Assembly: GCF_007004735.1 (NCBI RefSeq)
Contig: NZ_SSNL01000005.1
Span: 248,001-312,000, forward strand
DNA: 64,000 bases
Reading direction: 5' to 3'
From: Salinigranum halophilum
GTDB taxonomy: Archaea > Halobacteriota > Halobacteria > Halobacteriales > Haloferacaceae
The notes beneath the pieces are model-generated. The model ran no database searches. It saw only the letters and a program-made list of their open reading frames with translations, and was not told where the DNA came from. The translations under genes were made by a program, and so were the position numbers. Shown here piece by piece: positions 8,270 through 16,805 of this stretch; within the stretch, counting starts at the first letter, position 1, and the number at the start of each line of letters is the position of its first letter.

Positions 8270-8701
8270 CTACGTGAAGAGGGCGAAGTACGTCTCGATG
8301 TCCTCCGCCTGGATGGTTCGGCGGTCGGCGTGACGAGCCAGGATGGCTGCCGCCGCCGCGACGTTGTCGGCGTAGTCCTCGAGCACGTCGGCCAGGGCGA
8401 TGCGCGCCTCCATCGACACCCGGTACCGGTCGTCGATCTGGAGGCGGGCGATGCGGTCGACGGGCGCGACGGGGAGTTCGAGCGTCCCCCGGTCGACGAC
8501 CTGTTCGACGTCGAAATCCGAGGCCATCAACGTCTTCCGGCCGTCCGTCGTCGCGCGCTCGGCCGCGTCGATGGCCAGCGTCGACCCGTGCTCTTGGATG
8601 CGCCGAGCGAGTTCCTCCGCGGCATCGGCGCTCACCCGAAGCTCACCCGCGTTCCGTCGGATGATGGAGTCGACTGGGGCGAACGGGAGCTCGACACTCA
8701 T
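8270..8701 (-). CDS. hstA: Archaeal histone, fused doublet
   Basis: A 143-residue protein with two histone folds in one chain, the usual haloarchaeal form. The first fold begins LPFAPVDSIIRRNAGELRVS and the second LPVAPVDRIARLQIDDRYRV, each followed by the long central helix and a short end helix (TLMASDFDVEQVV and TIQAEDIETYF). The ATG at 8701 is preferred over an upstream TTG because the next residues match the conserved start of the fold. It is acidic and lacks the basic tails of eukaryotic histones; halophile histones appear to act more as regulators than as bulk packaging. It lies 57 bases after rpa2 and directly before the deacetylase. Confidence 0.9.
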   Translation of the reverse strand: MSVELPFAPVDSIIRRNAGELRVSADAAEELARRIQEHGSTLAIDAAERATTDGRKTLMASDFDVEQVVDRGTLELPVAPVDRIARLQIDDRYRVSMEARIALADVLEDYADNVAAAAAILARHADRRTIQAEDIETYFALFT

Positions 8702-8758
8702 ACACAATTATCCAGGTTACCCGCCGTATAATCCTTTCCGTCGGCAGACGAGCGTGGC

Positions 8759-10228
8759 TCAGAAGACGTCTTCGGCGTCGATGCGCCCGTCACGGACGCG
8801 ACCGCGGACGGTGACCTCCTCGCCGAGACGGAGGCTGGCGTCGGTGTCGACGCTGTACGTCTCCGTGCCGTCGTCGAGTACCACCGGACTGCCGGCCTGG
8901 ACGACGGTCCCGGTGAACTCGATCTCGGCGGGGTCGGCACCGGCGTCGTCCGTCTCGGTCGTGGGGGTCTCGGCCGAGGCGTCCGACGCGGACGGAGAGC
9001 CATCGGCGGAGGCGTCCGACGCGTCGAACGAGGCGAGGCTTCCCTGTCCCTGCGCGCTGGACGCGGTCTCGGCGGTCGCCGCGCCGGCGGGTGCCTCGTG
9101 TGTCGGGGCGTCGTCGGGTCGCTCGTCGAGGACCGAGACGGTCGAGCGCCAGTTGGCCGAGCACTCCAACTCGTCTTGCCATCCGTCTTTGACCTGGACG
9201 TCGGTGAACACGGCGTACTGCCCGAGGTCGATGTCGGCGTCGGCCTTGTCGCCCCAGAGCGCGACGCGGATGTCGCCGGTCTCGTCCTTGATGCGGACGT
9301 TCCGCACCTGCCCCTGCGAGCCGTCGTCGCGGTCGAACGTCCGCTTCTCGTCGAGTTCGATGACGCCGCCGGCGACGTCGACGGTCTGGCCGATTTCCAG
9401 CCCGCCGATGGGGGCCGTCTCCGGCACGTACTCGATGTCCTCGTCGACGCGTTCGATGCTCCCACGGTTGCCGACGTGGAGTTCGAGGTCGCCGTCGCGT
9501 TCGCGGACGTAGCCGTCGACGACTTCGACGGATTCGCCCTCGGAGAACTCGGTCGCGAGGTCCGCGCGCTCGTCCCAGAGTGTGACGCGGACGCGCCCGG
9601 TGGGGTCACCGAGCACGACGTTGGCGACCCGTCCCTCGGAGCCGTCGTCGCGGTCGAACGTTCTGATGGAGTCCGTCGCGAGGACGCGCCCGGCGAGGTT
9701 GACGTCCGAGAGCCCGAGCGAGAGGTCCTCCACCCGGTAGGTGTCGAGCACCTGCACGTCGACCTCGGTGTCGGCGTCGGGTTCGACGCGGTCGACGTTC
9801 ACTTCGACGCCGTTGTACCCCTCCTTGGGTCGGCCCGCGATGCGGAGCACCTGGCCGACCTCGAGCTCGTCGACGGCGGCCTCGGCGGCCTCGTCCCACA
9901 GCGCGGTGCGGATACGGCCGGTCTCGTCGGCGACTTCGACGTTCACGACCTTGCCGTCCTCGTCCTCGCCGTCACGCTCGAACGTCCGGAGTTCGCCGAC
10001 GCTGACGACCTTGGCGACGAACTTCACCTCGTCCATTCCGGGTTCGACGTCGGCGATTCCCGACACTTCGCCGCCGGCGTCCTCCAGCTCGTGGGCGACG
10101 AGCATCGCGGCCGTCTCCTCGTCTGCGAGGCCCCCCATCTGTTCCACCTTCTCCTGGACGGCGGCCTCGAACTCCTCGAAGCCGACGTCGGGCGAGACGT
10201 CCTCGTAGACATCCTCGATGACACCCAT
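8759..10228 (-). CDS. rpa2: Single-stranded DNA-binding protein, replication factor A type (Rpa2-like)
   Basis: A 489-residue protein with an N-terminal helical segment (about 1-60) followed by three clear repeated OB folds. Each carries the pattern RTFxRDxGxxGxVxNVxxxDxTGxIRVxLW (about residues 80-110, 188-220 and 290-325). An acidic, Ala/Ser-rich linker (about 375-425) leads to a last small OB-like segment (about 430-489). No CxxC zinc finger is present, which fits the Rpa2 rather than the Rpa1/Rpa3 type of haloarchaea. It protects single-stranded DNA in replication and repair. A TTAAG-containing TATA-like element lies about 30 bases upstream of the ATG, near 10258-10264. Confidence 0.85.
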   Translation of the reverse strand: MGVIEDVYEDVSPDVGFEEFEAAVQEKVEQMGGLADEETAAMLVAHELEDAGGEVSGIADVEPGMDEVKFVAKVVSVGELRTFERDGEDEDGKVVNVEVADETGRIRTALWDEAAEAAVDELEVGQVLRIAGRPKEGYNGVEVNVDRVEPDADTEVDVQVLDTYRVEDLSLGLSDVNLAGRVLATDSIRTFDRDDGSEGRVANVVLGDPTGRVRVTLWDERADLATEFSEGESVEVVDGYVRERDGDLELHVGNRGSIERVDEDIEYVPETAPIGGLEIGQTVDVAGGVIELDEKRTFDRDDGSQGQVRNVRIKDETGDIRVALWGDKADADIDLGQYAVFTDVQVKDGWQDELECSANWRSTVSVLDERPDDAPTHEAPAGAATAETASSAQGQGSLASFDASDASADGSPSASDASAETPTTETDDAGADPAEIEFTGTVVQAGSPVVLDDGTETYSVDTDASLRLGEEVTVRGRVRDGRIDAEDVF

Positions 10229-10518
10229 AATCTGTTCACGACCAGGGTGGAGTCGCGCTTAAGGCTTGTCTTTGCTCGCGTAGAACGGGCCTGATAGCCC
10301 TCACGTCCGTCGATTTCGATTGATTCGCTCGGAAACGCATCGAGCAGAGGTAGCCGCGGCTTCGTACTTGAACCTCCGTCCGGCCCGCCCCGGTATCGAG
10401 GGTGGTCGCCGTCTCCGCGAGTCGAGCCGTGCGACCGGCCGACGAGCGCGTGAGATTGCCTGCCGCCGACCGAGTGAATCGTAACCGTCTTATGTGGGAC
10501 GGCGGTATCGATAGATGA

Positions 10519-10591
10519 GTCCTGGTAGGGTAGTGGACTATCCTCTTGGCTTGCGGAGCCAGGGACCGGAGTTCAAATCTCCGTCAGGACG
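10519..10591 (+). tRNA. tRNA-Arg(GCG)
   Basis: A 73-nt cloverleaf: acceptor GTCCTGG paired with TCAGGAC (one G-U), anticodon stem TTGGC/GCCAG around loop TTGCGGA giving anticodon GCG, T loop TTCAAAT, discriminator G. An AT-rich element (TCTTATG, near 10485-10492) lies about 30 bases upstream and could be its promoter. Between rpa2 and this tRNA (10229-10518) I see only the two divergent promoters. Confidence 0.92.
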
Positions 10592-10643
10592 CTCATTTCA
10601 TTCGCGACCTGACGTGCCCCACACTCACTGCGTTCGTGTGGGA

Positions 10644-10656
10644 CTCCGTCAGGACG
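10644..10656 (+). repeat. 13-bp direct repeat of the tRNA-Arg 3' end
   Basis: CTCCGTCAGGACG occurs at 10579-10591, the last 13 bases of tRNA-Arg, and again exactly at 10644-10656, 65 bases downstream. This is the arrangement of an att site pair left around a tRNA by an integrative element. The interval contains no gene. Confidence 0.55.
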
Positions 10657-10800
10657 TCATTCTTCCGAGTGCAAAGCGGTGAGCGACCTCCGTGTCACTC
10701 GCCTCGACCGAGGACGTGGAGCGTTACGCAGGCGAGCCACACGTCACGTAAGACTGTGACAACAGTTCGCACGATGAGACAGTCACGACCACCCCGAAAA

Positions 10801-10809
10801 ATGTATATC
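10801..10809 (+). promoter_or_regulatory. TATA-like promoter of the alpha/beta hydrolase gene
   Basis: TGTATATC centred about 29 bases before the ATG at 10834, in a locally AT-rich stretch. The distance implies a leaderless or nearly leaderless transcript and supports that ATG over earlier in-frame starts. Confidence 0.5.
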
Positions 10810-10833
10810 TTCTTTCACGTCGTACGACGAGGG

Positions 10834-11685
10834 ATGGTGTACCTTGAGACACCGGACGGCGTCCCGCTGTACTACGAAGAACACGGGGAGGGGGAGACAC
10901 TGCTTCTGGTACACGGGTGGACGTGTAACGCCGAATACTGGTGGCAGAAGAACGTCCCGGCGCTCGCGGAGTCACATCACGTGGTCGCGCTCGACCTCCG
11001 GGGTCACGGTCTCTCGGGAAAGACCGACGACGGGCACACACTGGCGCAGTACGCGCGCGACGTCCGTCATCTCGTCGAGTCGCTCGACCTGGAGGACGTG
11101 ACCCTGGTCGGCTGGTCGATGGGGACGCACATCGCACTGCGTTACTTCGAGCAGTTCGGGGACGCGGACGTCCGCGCGTTCGGCTTCGTTGACATGAGTC
11201 CGTACTGGCACGTCGACGGTGGGTGGGAGTACCCGCTGTTCGGCGAGTTCTCGCCCGAGGCGGTGACGGGGGTCGTCGAGGCGCTCCGGACCGACCGTGC
11301 GGGATTCGTGAAGGGACAGCTCCTTCCGGCGTTCTTCGTCGAACAGCCGTCGGATACGACCGTCGACGAGATGTACGCGGAGATGCTGAAGACGCCGACG
11401 TCGGTGGCGGTGTCCATGTTGGAAGAGATGGCGGCCGCGGACTTTCGGGAACTGGTGGGCGAGGTCGACGTGCCGACGCTCCTCCTCTACGGCGGACAGA
11501 GCGCGATATTCCCGGGCCCACTCGGCGAGTGGATGCACGAGCAGATGCCGGCGTCGGAACTGGTGACCTTCGCGGAGAGCAGTCACTGTCCGTTCTGGGA
11601 GGAACCAGAGCGGTTCAACCGTGAACTCGGCGACTTCGTCTCCGGACTCACTGGACGGGACGTGGGCGTCGCTGGCGCGCCGTAG
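10834..11685 (+). CDS. Alpha/beta hydrolase fold protein
   Basis: A 283-residue single-domain hydrolase. The fold markers are in order: LLLVHGWTCNAEYW (oxyanion region, about 21-34), RGHGLSGKTDDG (about 55-66), the nucleophile elbow GWSMG (Ser near residue 94) and the C-terminal SSHCPFWEEPERF with the catalytic His (near 252). The acid usually found as GxxD on strand 6 is not there: that loop reads LLLYGGQSAIFPGP. The acid may be supplied elsewhere, as happens in some subfamilies, or activity may be altered. The substrate is unknown; candidates are carboxyl esters or lactones. Confidence 0.8.
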   Translation: MVYLETPDGVPLYYEEHGEGETLLLVHGWTCNAEYWWQKNVPALAESHHVVALDLRGHGLSGKTDDGHTLAQYARDVRHLVESLDLEDVTLVGWSMGTHIALRYFEQFGDADVRAFGFVDMSPYWHVDGGWEYPLFGEFSPEAVTGVVEALRTDRAGFVKGQLLPAFFVEQPSDTTVDEMYAEMLKTPTSVAVSMLEEMAAADFRELVGEVDVPTLLLYGGQSAIFPGPLGEWMHEQMPASELVTFAESSHCPFWEEPERFNRELGDFVSGLTGRDVGVAGAP

Positions 11686-11725
11686 GCGACCGCTCGGTTC
11701 GACGGCGGCGAGCGGGGACCGTCGG

Positions 11726-12028
11726 TCACGCCGAAGCGTACGTGTCGTCGGGGTCGTCGGTCCCGTTGGTCTCGTCGTCGGGGTCCTCGTCGGCTTCGAC
11801 CACCGGACGACGGGAGGGACCGAGCCGCGGTGACGGCGGTGTCGTGGAGTCGTCGCCCCGGTGCCGGGCGACCCACGTCTCGTGACACGCCGGACAGTAG
11901 TTGCCCTTGTACGTGTTCGTGACCAGGTAGCGGGTCCCGCAGTCGATGCAGACGCAACCGCCGGGGCCGCGCCGGCCGGTGCGGCGAGTGTGACGTGCTA
12001 CCACAACAGTTCGAGGCGACGCGGACAC
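11726..12028 (-). CDS. Small zinc-ribbon protein of unknown function
   Basis: Up to 100 residues. The recognisable part is a zinc ribbon, CIDCGTRYLVTNTYKGNYCPACHETW, preceded by a further Cys and followed by a disordered acidic tail rich in Asp, Pro and Thr. The four ligands are in two CxxC pairs about 17 residues apart. The start is uncertain: the GTG at 12028 lies very close to the TATA-like element, and a GTG at 12004 would suit a leaderless message better and still keep the whole ribbon. No partner can be inferred; it is divergent from the DUF309 gene. Confidence 0.55.
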   Translation of the reverse strand: MSASPRTVVVARHTRRTGRRGPGGCVCIDCGTRYLVTNTYKGNYCPACHETWVARHRGDDSTTPPSPRLGPSRRPVVEADEDPDDETNGTDDPDDTYASA

Positions 12029-12030
12029 AT

Positions 12031-12040
12031 AAGTATATCA
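12031..12040. promoter_or_regulatory. TATA-like element in the divergent zinc-ribbon/DUF309 gap
   Basis: AAGTATATCA reads as a TATA box on either strand. Rightwards it is about 36 bases before the DUF309 ATG; leftwards it would place a transcript start near 12005, at the alternative GTG start of the zinc-ribbon gene. Confidence 0.4.
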
Positions 12041-12073
12041 GCGGGAGCGACCGAGGTGATAATAACTGACACG

Positions 12074-12694
12074 ATGTCGAGTATAGAGCACGCGCTGACC
12101 GCTGGCGTCGCCGTCTACAACGCCGGGGAGCATCACGCGGCCCACGACGCCTGGGAGGCGACGTGGCTCGAACTGGAGCGGGGGACAGCGGAGGAGCGGT
12201 TCCTCCACGGCCTGATCCAGTTCACCGCCGTCGTCTACCACGGTCGGCGGCGCAACTGGAGCGGGGCGCGAAAACTCGCAACGTCGGCGGGAGAGTACCT
12301 CGAAGGACTGAACCCGGAGTACCGCGGGGTGGACCTCGCGACGGTCCGAACGTACCTCTCGCGCGTCGCGGCCGACCCCGAGTCCACGGAGCGTGCGTCG
12401 CCACCGGGACTCCGCTACGAGGGGGAACGACTCACCGCCGAGACCCTCTCACTCGACGCGCTCGCGATCGCGGCCGACGTCGTCGCGGAGGAGTACGGCT
12501 TCGACGAGGAGGTGCTGGCGCGGGCGGTCGACTACGCCCGTGCGGAGGAAGCGACCGCCCGGTCACAGTTCCGAAGTCTCGTCGTCGACTTCGTCGGAAC
12601 CCCCGAACGGCGCAACCTCGTCTACACTCGACTCCGCGACCACGTCCGGCGGCGGCGACGAGAAGAGACCGACGTCGAGGGGTTGTTCGAGTGA
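12074..12694 (+). CDS. DUF309 domain protein
   Basis: A 206-residue protein. The N-terminal half has the DUF309 signature: VYNAGEHHAAHDAWEATWLE (about residues 12-31) with its conserved H-x3-H-x2-W-E pattern, then LHGLIQFTAVVYHGRRRNW. DUF309 proteins are small helical bundles of unknown biochemical role. The C-terminal 100 residues (from about RYEGERL) are a haloarchaeal extension, charged and helical. The ATG at 12074 sits directly after the promoter-like element. It converges on the azf gene, ending 14 bases from it. Confidence 0.72.
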   Translation: MSSIEHALTAGVAVYNAGEHHAAHDAWEATWLELERGTAEERFLHGLIQFTAVVYHGRRRNWSGARKLATSAGEYLEGLNPEYRGVDLATVRTYLSRVAADPESTERASPPGLRYEGERLTAETLSLDALAIAADVVAEEYGFDEEVLARAVDYARAEEATARSQFRSLVVDFVGTPERRNLVYTRLRDHVRRRRREETDVEGLFE

Positions 12695-12708
12695 GCGTCC
12701 CGGCGTGA

Positions 12709-13503
12709 CTACTCCGCGAGGTGTTCTTTCGGCGTGCCGTCGTCGTGGTAGTCCGCGGAGTTGTCCCGTGGGTCGTACCCCAGCACCGTCTTCGCGCGCT
12801 CGATGGAGTAGTACTTCCGGTCGTTGTCCGAGATACCGTAGACGACCTCGTACGCGTAGTCAGCCTGCAGACAGCGGTCGAAAAGGTGAGCGCAGTCGCG
12901 GTACGAGAGCCACATCGCCTGGCCGCGCTCGTAGTTCCGCGGTGGGTGCCCGCGGGTGAGGTTGCCGATGCGGACGCAGACCACGCTCATCCCCGACTGG
13001 TCGTGGTAGTAGCGTCCGAGCGTCTCGCCGGCAGCCTTCGAGACGCCGTAGAGGTTCCCCGGTCGGGGGAGTTCGGAGCCGTCGAGGCGGAACTGGTCGT
13101 CGGTTCGGTACATGTCTGGGGTGCGGTCTTCCGTCTCGTACGCGCCGACGGCGTGGTTCGAGGAGGCGAAGGCGAACTTCTCGACGCCGGCACCGGCGGC
13201 CGCTTCGAGCATCGTCTGCGTCCCGTCGATGTTGTTCCGAAGGACGGAGTCCCACGGCGCCTCGGGCCGGGGGTCACCCGCGAGGTGGATGACTGCACCG
13301 ACGCCGTCGACCGCGTTCCTGACGGCGTAGTCATCCGTGACGTCAGCGACGAACACGTCGGCATCCGACACGGTTTCGGGAATCTTGTCGCTCGACAGGG
13401 GTTCGCGGTCGAGCAGTCGCCAGTGGTAGCGGTCGCCGAGGTGGCCGAGGATGGCCTGCCCGACGCGACCGCCCGCCCCTGTCAAGAGAACCGGCTTGTC
13501 CAT
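12709..13503 (-). CDS. azf: NAD-dependent glucose-6-phosphate dehydrogenase (archaeal zwischenferment, Azf)
   Basis: A 264-residue extended short-chain dehydrogenase. It has the Rossmann motif LLTGAGGRVGQAIL at the N-terminus, VIHLAGDPRPEAPWDSVLRN, and the catalytic YGVSK with Tyr-x3-Lys, followed by RIGNL. Length and these blocks fit the Haloferax Azf, which oxidises glucose 6-phosphate to 6-phosphogluconolactone with NAD+ in the oxidative pentose phosphate pathway of haloarchaea. The ATG at 13503 places the dinucleotide motif immediately at the N-terminus. It is transcribed away from mptD, sharing the 112-base gap. Confidence 0.85.
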   Translation of the reverse strand: MDKPVLLTGAGGRVGQAILGHLGDRYHWRLLDREPLSSDKIPETVSDADVFVADVTDDYAVRNAVDGVGAVIHLAGDPRPEAPWDSVLRNNIDGTQTMLEAAAGAGVEKFAFASSNHAVGAYETEDRTPDMYRTDDQFRLDGSELPRPGNLYGVSKAAGETLGRYYHDQSGMSVVCVRIGNLTRGHPPRNYERGQAMWLSYRDCAHLFDRCLQADYAYEVVYGISDNDRKYYSIERAKTVLGYDPRDNSADYHDDGTPKEHLAE

Positions 13504-13615
13504 TCGAGTTGTGGTTGTGCATGGGGGGCGTAAGTAAGGTGCGGTTCGAACGAGACTGCGCGTGTCGAGCGACCGAGACCCGTGGACTCTTGGAGCGCCG
13601 GCGCGCAGTGTCGCC

Positions 13616-13954
13616 ATGGCTACCGACGCGGAGCAGGCGTGTTTCGAGGCCGGCATCAAGTTCGGGTCGCTCTATCACCAGTTCGCCGGGACGCCGGTCT
13701 CGCCGCGGAGTATCGACAGCCTCGAACGGGCGATGGAGGAGTCGATCGAGAACCAGCCGTACTGCGTCGCCGTCACCGTCGACATCCACGAGGAGCGCGT
13801 CGCCGCCGCCATCGACCACGAGAACGACTACACCGAGCTCACGGGGAGCCTGATGGACGTCGAGATGCGCATCGAGTACCGGGCGTCGGTGGTCCGAACG
13901 CGGATGGAGATGGAAGACGGGTACCCGCTCATGAAGCTCGTCTCCGTCGAGTGA
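13616..13954 (+). CDS. mptD: Archaeal dihydroneopterin aldolase MptD
   Basis: A 112-residue protein of the DUF372/MptD family. Recognisable are CFEAGIKFGSLYHQFAGTPV near the N-terminus, then SLERAMEESIENQPYC, and in the C-terminal half EYRASVVRTRMEMEDGYPLMK. The enzyme cleaves 7,8-dihydroneopterin to 6-hydroxymethyl-dihydropterin and glycolaldehyde, a step in folate/pterin synthesis in archaea that lack the bacterial FolB. The length matches the family. The ATG at 13616 is favoured because residues before it do not look conserved. Confidence 0.8.
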   Translation: MATDAEQACFEAGIKFGSLYHQFAGTPVSPRSIDSLERAMEESIENQPYCVAVTVDIHEERVAAAIDHENDYTELTGSLMDVEMRIEYRASVVRTRMEMEDGYPLMKLVSVE

Positions 13955-14052
13955 CCCCGTCGGCCGTAGACCGCCGATACCGGGACGCTCGCGGCGCTGT
14001 TCACTTTCACTTCGCGGCAGGTGTTTAACTCGAACCGGGTCGAACCCGTGGT

Positions 14053-14478
14053 ATGAGCAGTCAGGCCCAGCTCGGCGACGACGACCTGTTCGGCGAAGCC
14101 GCGGCGGAGATGCGCGAGGACGTCGAAGCACACCTCGACGCGGCACGCGCGGAGCTTCCCGCCCCCGACGACGTCTGGGAGACCGACGCGGACAACGTGC
14201 TCGGCGTCCTCAACGGACTGAAGTCGTCGCTCGACGTCGGCGACGCCACCGAGGAACTCCGACAGGCCAAGAAGTGGTACGTCATCGGCTCTCGCGCCGA
14301 CGCCTTCGAGGACGCGGAAGATCTAGAAGAGGAGATAGAGACGCTCGAGGCGCTCATCGAGACGGTCACCGAGGCGCGCGAGCAGGTCGCCGAGTTGACC
14401 GGCGTGATGCCACAACTGCGGGGCGCGCTCGAGGACGCGGCCGAGATCGAAGAAGAGGAAGAAGAGGAAGAAGAGTAA
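14053..14478 (+). CDS. DUF5790-like acidic coiled-coil protein
   Basis: A 141-residue cytosolic protein. It begins with an acidic stretch, has a central helical domain (DNVLGVLNGLKSSLDVGDAT, then ELRQAKKWYVIGSRADAF), a probable coiled coil rich in Glu and Leu (about 87-120), and ends in a run of about ten Glu residues encoded by GAAGAAGAG-type repeats (14449-14476). It resembles the haloarchaeal DUF5790 family by my recollection, whose function is unknown. A GTTTAACT element about 30 bases upstream (near 14023-14030) may be its promoter. Confidence 0.65.
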   Translation: MSSQAQLGDDDLFGEAAAEMREDVEAHLDAARAELPAPDDVWETDADNVLGVLNGLKSSLDVGDATEELRQAKKWYVIGSRADAFEDAEDLEEEIETLEALIETVTEAREQVAELTGVMPQLRGALEDAAEIEEEEEEEEE

Positions 14479-14511
14479 GGCGACGAGCCGCGTCGTCGCT
14501 GTCTCGCCGTC

Positions 14512-16440
14512 TCAGTCGTCGCTATCGACCTCGACGCGAGCGCCCCGTCCCCGCGCCCGCTCGACGAACTCCTCCGGAAGGTCGTCGATTTCGCCGGCCT
14601 GCACGCCCCAGAGGTGTGCGTACAGCCCGTTCGCTTCGATGAGTTCCTCGTGTGTGCCGCGTTCTGCCACCCGGCCGTCCTCGACGACGACGATCTGGTC
14701 GGCGTCCTTGATGGTCGAGAGTCGGTGGGCGATGGCGAACGTCGTTCGGTTCTCGGTCAGTCTGTCGAGCGACCGCTGGATGAGCATCTCGGTCTCGGTG
14801 TCCACGTCCGAGGTCGCCTCGTCGAGGACGAGGATGTCGGGGTCACGCAGGACGGCGCGGGCGATAGCGATCCGCTGCCGTTGGCCGCCGGAGAGTTTGA
14901 CGCCGCGCTCGCCGACCATCGTGTCGTACTCGTCGGGGAGGTTCTGGACGAACTCGTGGGCCTCGGCGGCCTTCGCGGCGGCGACGATCTCCTCGTCGGT
15001 GGCGTCGAAGCTCCCGTAGGCGATGTTCTCTTTCACGGTACCGTGAAAGAGGAACGTCTCCTGGCTGACGTAGCCCATCGACCGCCGGAGGCTCGACACC
15101 GAGACGTCCCGGACGTCCTGCCCGTCGATCTCGATGGAGCCCTCGTCGACGTCGTACAGGCGGAGCAGGAGCCTGAGAAGCGTCGACTTGCCCGCCCCGG
15201 TCGGGCCGACGAGCGCGACGGTGTCGCCTCCCTCGACGCTGAAGGAGACGTCCTCGACGACCTGGTGCTCCGAAGAGTCGTAGCCGAACGAGACGTGGTC
15301 GTACTCGACGCGCCCCGCGCGCACGACGAGGTCGGGCGCGTCCTCGCGTTCGGGGATGCGGGCGGGTTCGTCCATGAGGCCGAAGACGCGTTCGGCACTG
15401 GCGTAGGCGCGCTGGTACATGTTGATTATCTGTCCGAACTGCGCGAGCGGCCAGACGAACCGCTGGGTGAAGAGGACGAAGACGACGAAGTCACCGGGCG
15501 AGAGGGTCCCGGTGAAAATCCACGGTCCCTGACCCTGGAAGACCCAGAGGCCGCCGACGGTGAAGGTGAGGAGGAAGCCGATGCCGGCGAGGACGCGAAG
15601 CGCGGGGAAGAAGACGATACGCGTCTCGATGGCGTCCCAGTTGGCGTCGTAGTAGTCGAGTGAGACGTCCTCGACGCGGTCGGACTCGTAGGACTCGGTG
15701 TTGGCGGCCTTGATGACCGAGATGCCGCCGAGGTTGTTCTCCAGCCGGGAGTTCACCGTTCCGACCGCCGAGCGCACGGCGGCGTACTTCGGCTGGATGA
15801 TTTTGATGAAGAAGTAGGTGAAGAGGGCGATGAGCGGTACGGGTAAGAGCGCGACGACGGCCAGTTGGGGATTGAGCCAGAAGAGCACGCCGGCGATGCC
15901 GATGACCATGATGCCCAGCCGGAAAGCGGAGTTGAGGCCGTCGTTAAGGAAGCTTTCGAGCCTGTTGACGTCGTTCGAGAGGATGGACATCATCTCGCCG
16001 GTCTGCTTGTCGGCGAAGAAGGCCATGTTGAGCCGCTGCATCGACTCGTAGGTGTCGACGCGGACGGCGTGTTGGACGTGCTGGGCGAAGCGGTTCCACC
16101 CCCAGTTGCGGACGTAGTGGAGTCCCGCCCCGCCGAAGAAGCCGAGGCCGACGAGGCCGATCGTGAGCCAGAACTGCGCTTCCCCACCCTCGGGGAGCCA
16201 CGCGGCGGGGACGAGCGGGAGGTCGTACGCCTTGTTGTCGAGGAAGACGGCGTCGATGGCGACACCGAGGAGGAGCGGCGGAAGCAGGTCGAGGAGTCGA
16301 GCGCCGACGCTGGCGGAGAGGCCGAGGGTGAACGAGCCCGCACGTTCTCGGCCGTACGCGAGGAACAGGCGACGCATCGGGTTCTGCACGTTGCCGCGCT
16401 GCTTCTCGAACGGGTCGTCGTCGTCGAGGCCGACGTCCAT
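14512..16440 (-). CDS. ABC transporter, fused permease and ATP-binding domains (multidrug/lipid exporter type)
   Basis: A 642-residue half-transporter. Residues about 25-350 are an ABC type-1 membrane domain with six predicted helices. Residues about 375-620 are the ATPase, with Walker A GPTGAGKST (near 405-415), Q-loop YVSQETF, signature LSGGQRQRIAIARA (near 512-525), Walker B ILVLDEATSDVD (near 530-541) and switch His in AIAHRLST. It would act as a homodimer exporting a lipid or hydrophobic compound; the substrate cannot be named. It starts 106 bases before the small DUF gene on the same strand. Confidence 0.88.
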   Translation of the reverse strand: MDVGLDDDDPFEKQRGNVQNPMRRLFLAYGRERAGSFTLGLSASVGARLLDLLPPLLLGVAIDAVFLDNKAYDLPLVPAAWLPEGGEAQFWLTIGLVGLGFFGGAGLHYVRNWGWNRFAQHVQHAVRVDTYESMQRLNMAFFADKQTGEMMSILSNDVNRLESFLNDGLNSAFRLGIMVIGIAGVLFWLNPQLAVVALLPVPLIALFTYFFIKIIQPKYAAVRSAVGTVNSRLENNLGGISVIKAANTESYESDRVEDVSLDYYDANWDAIETRIVFFPALRVLAGIGFLLTFTVGGLWVFQGQGPWIFTGTLSPGDFVVFVLFTQRFVWPLAQFGQIINMYQRAYASAERVFGLMDEPARIPEREDAPDLVVRAGRVEYDHVSFGYDSSEHQVVEDVSFSVEGGDTVALVGPTGAGKSTLLRLLLRLYDVDEGSIEIDGQDVRDVSVSSLRRSMGYVSQETFLFHGTVKENIAYGSFDATDEEIVAAAKAAEAHEFVQNLPDEYDTMVGERGVKLSGGQRQRIAIARAVLRDPDILVLDEATSDVDTETEMLIQRSLDRLTENRTTFAIAHRLSTIKDADQIVVVEDGRVAERGTHEELIEANGLYAHLWGVQAGEIDDLPEEFVERARGRGARVEVDSDD

Positions 16441-16511
16441 TACCGTCCGTCAGGCGTGCGCGAGTAAAAGGGTTTCAGCGTCATCGGCGAGGACGACGCC
16501 GTCGAACGGCC

Positions 16512-16805
16512 TCAGACGACCCGTGCCTCGACAGCGGGGTCGATGTCGGCCTCGCGGAGGTCCTGCCGGACGCGCTTGCGCAGGGGGTCCGGCACGGTCT
16601 CTCGCCCGACGGGGACCGCCACCTCGCCGTCGCCGCGCACCTTCCAGTAGAGGACGCAGTCCGAAGGCGCGTAGTACTCGATGCTGTAGCGGTCGTCCGC
16701 GCCCCGGTAGTGGACCCGTGCCGCGAACCCCTCGACCTGCCACCCTTCCTGCGCGCCGAGCGCGTCGAGCGGGTCCACACCCGAGTCCGGGTCGGCCTCA
16801 GTCAT
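16512..16805 (-). CDS. Small conserved hypothetical protein
   Basis: A 97-residue acidic protein I do not recognise. It has no membrane segment and no Cys cluster. The middle looks like a beta sheet (WQVEGFAARVHYRG, DRYSIEYYAPSDCVLYWKV), the end a helix (PDPLRKRVRQDLREADI). The ATG at 16805 is chosen because the sequence after it is well behaved and that before it is not. It lies 71 bases upstream of the ABC exporter on the same strand and may share its transcript. Confidence 0.6.
   Translation of the reverse strand: MTEADPDSGVDPLDALGAQEGWQVEGFAARVHYRGADDRYSIEYYAPSDCVLYWKVRGDGEVAVPVGRETVPDPLRKRVRQDLREADIDPAVEARVV

Noticed and set aside
14449-14476. GAA/GAG repeat run as a possible microsatellite or CRISPR-like unit
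   Set aside because: It is coding, giving the acidic tail of the DUF5790-like protein, with no spacers.
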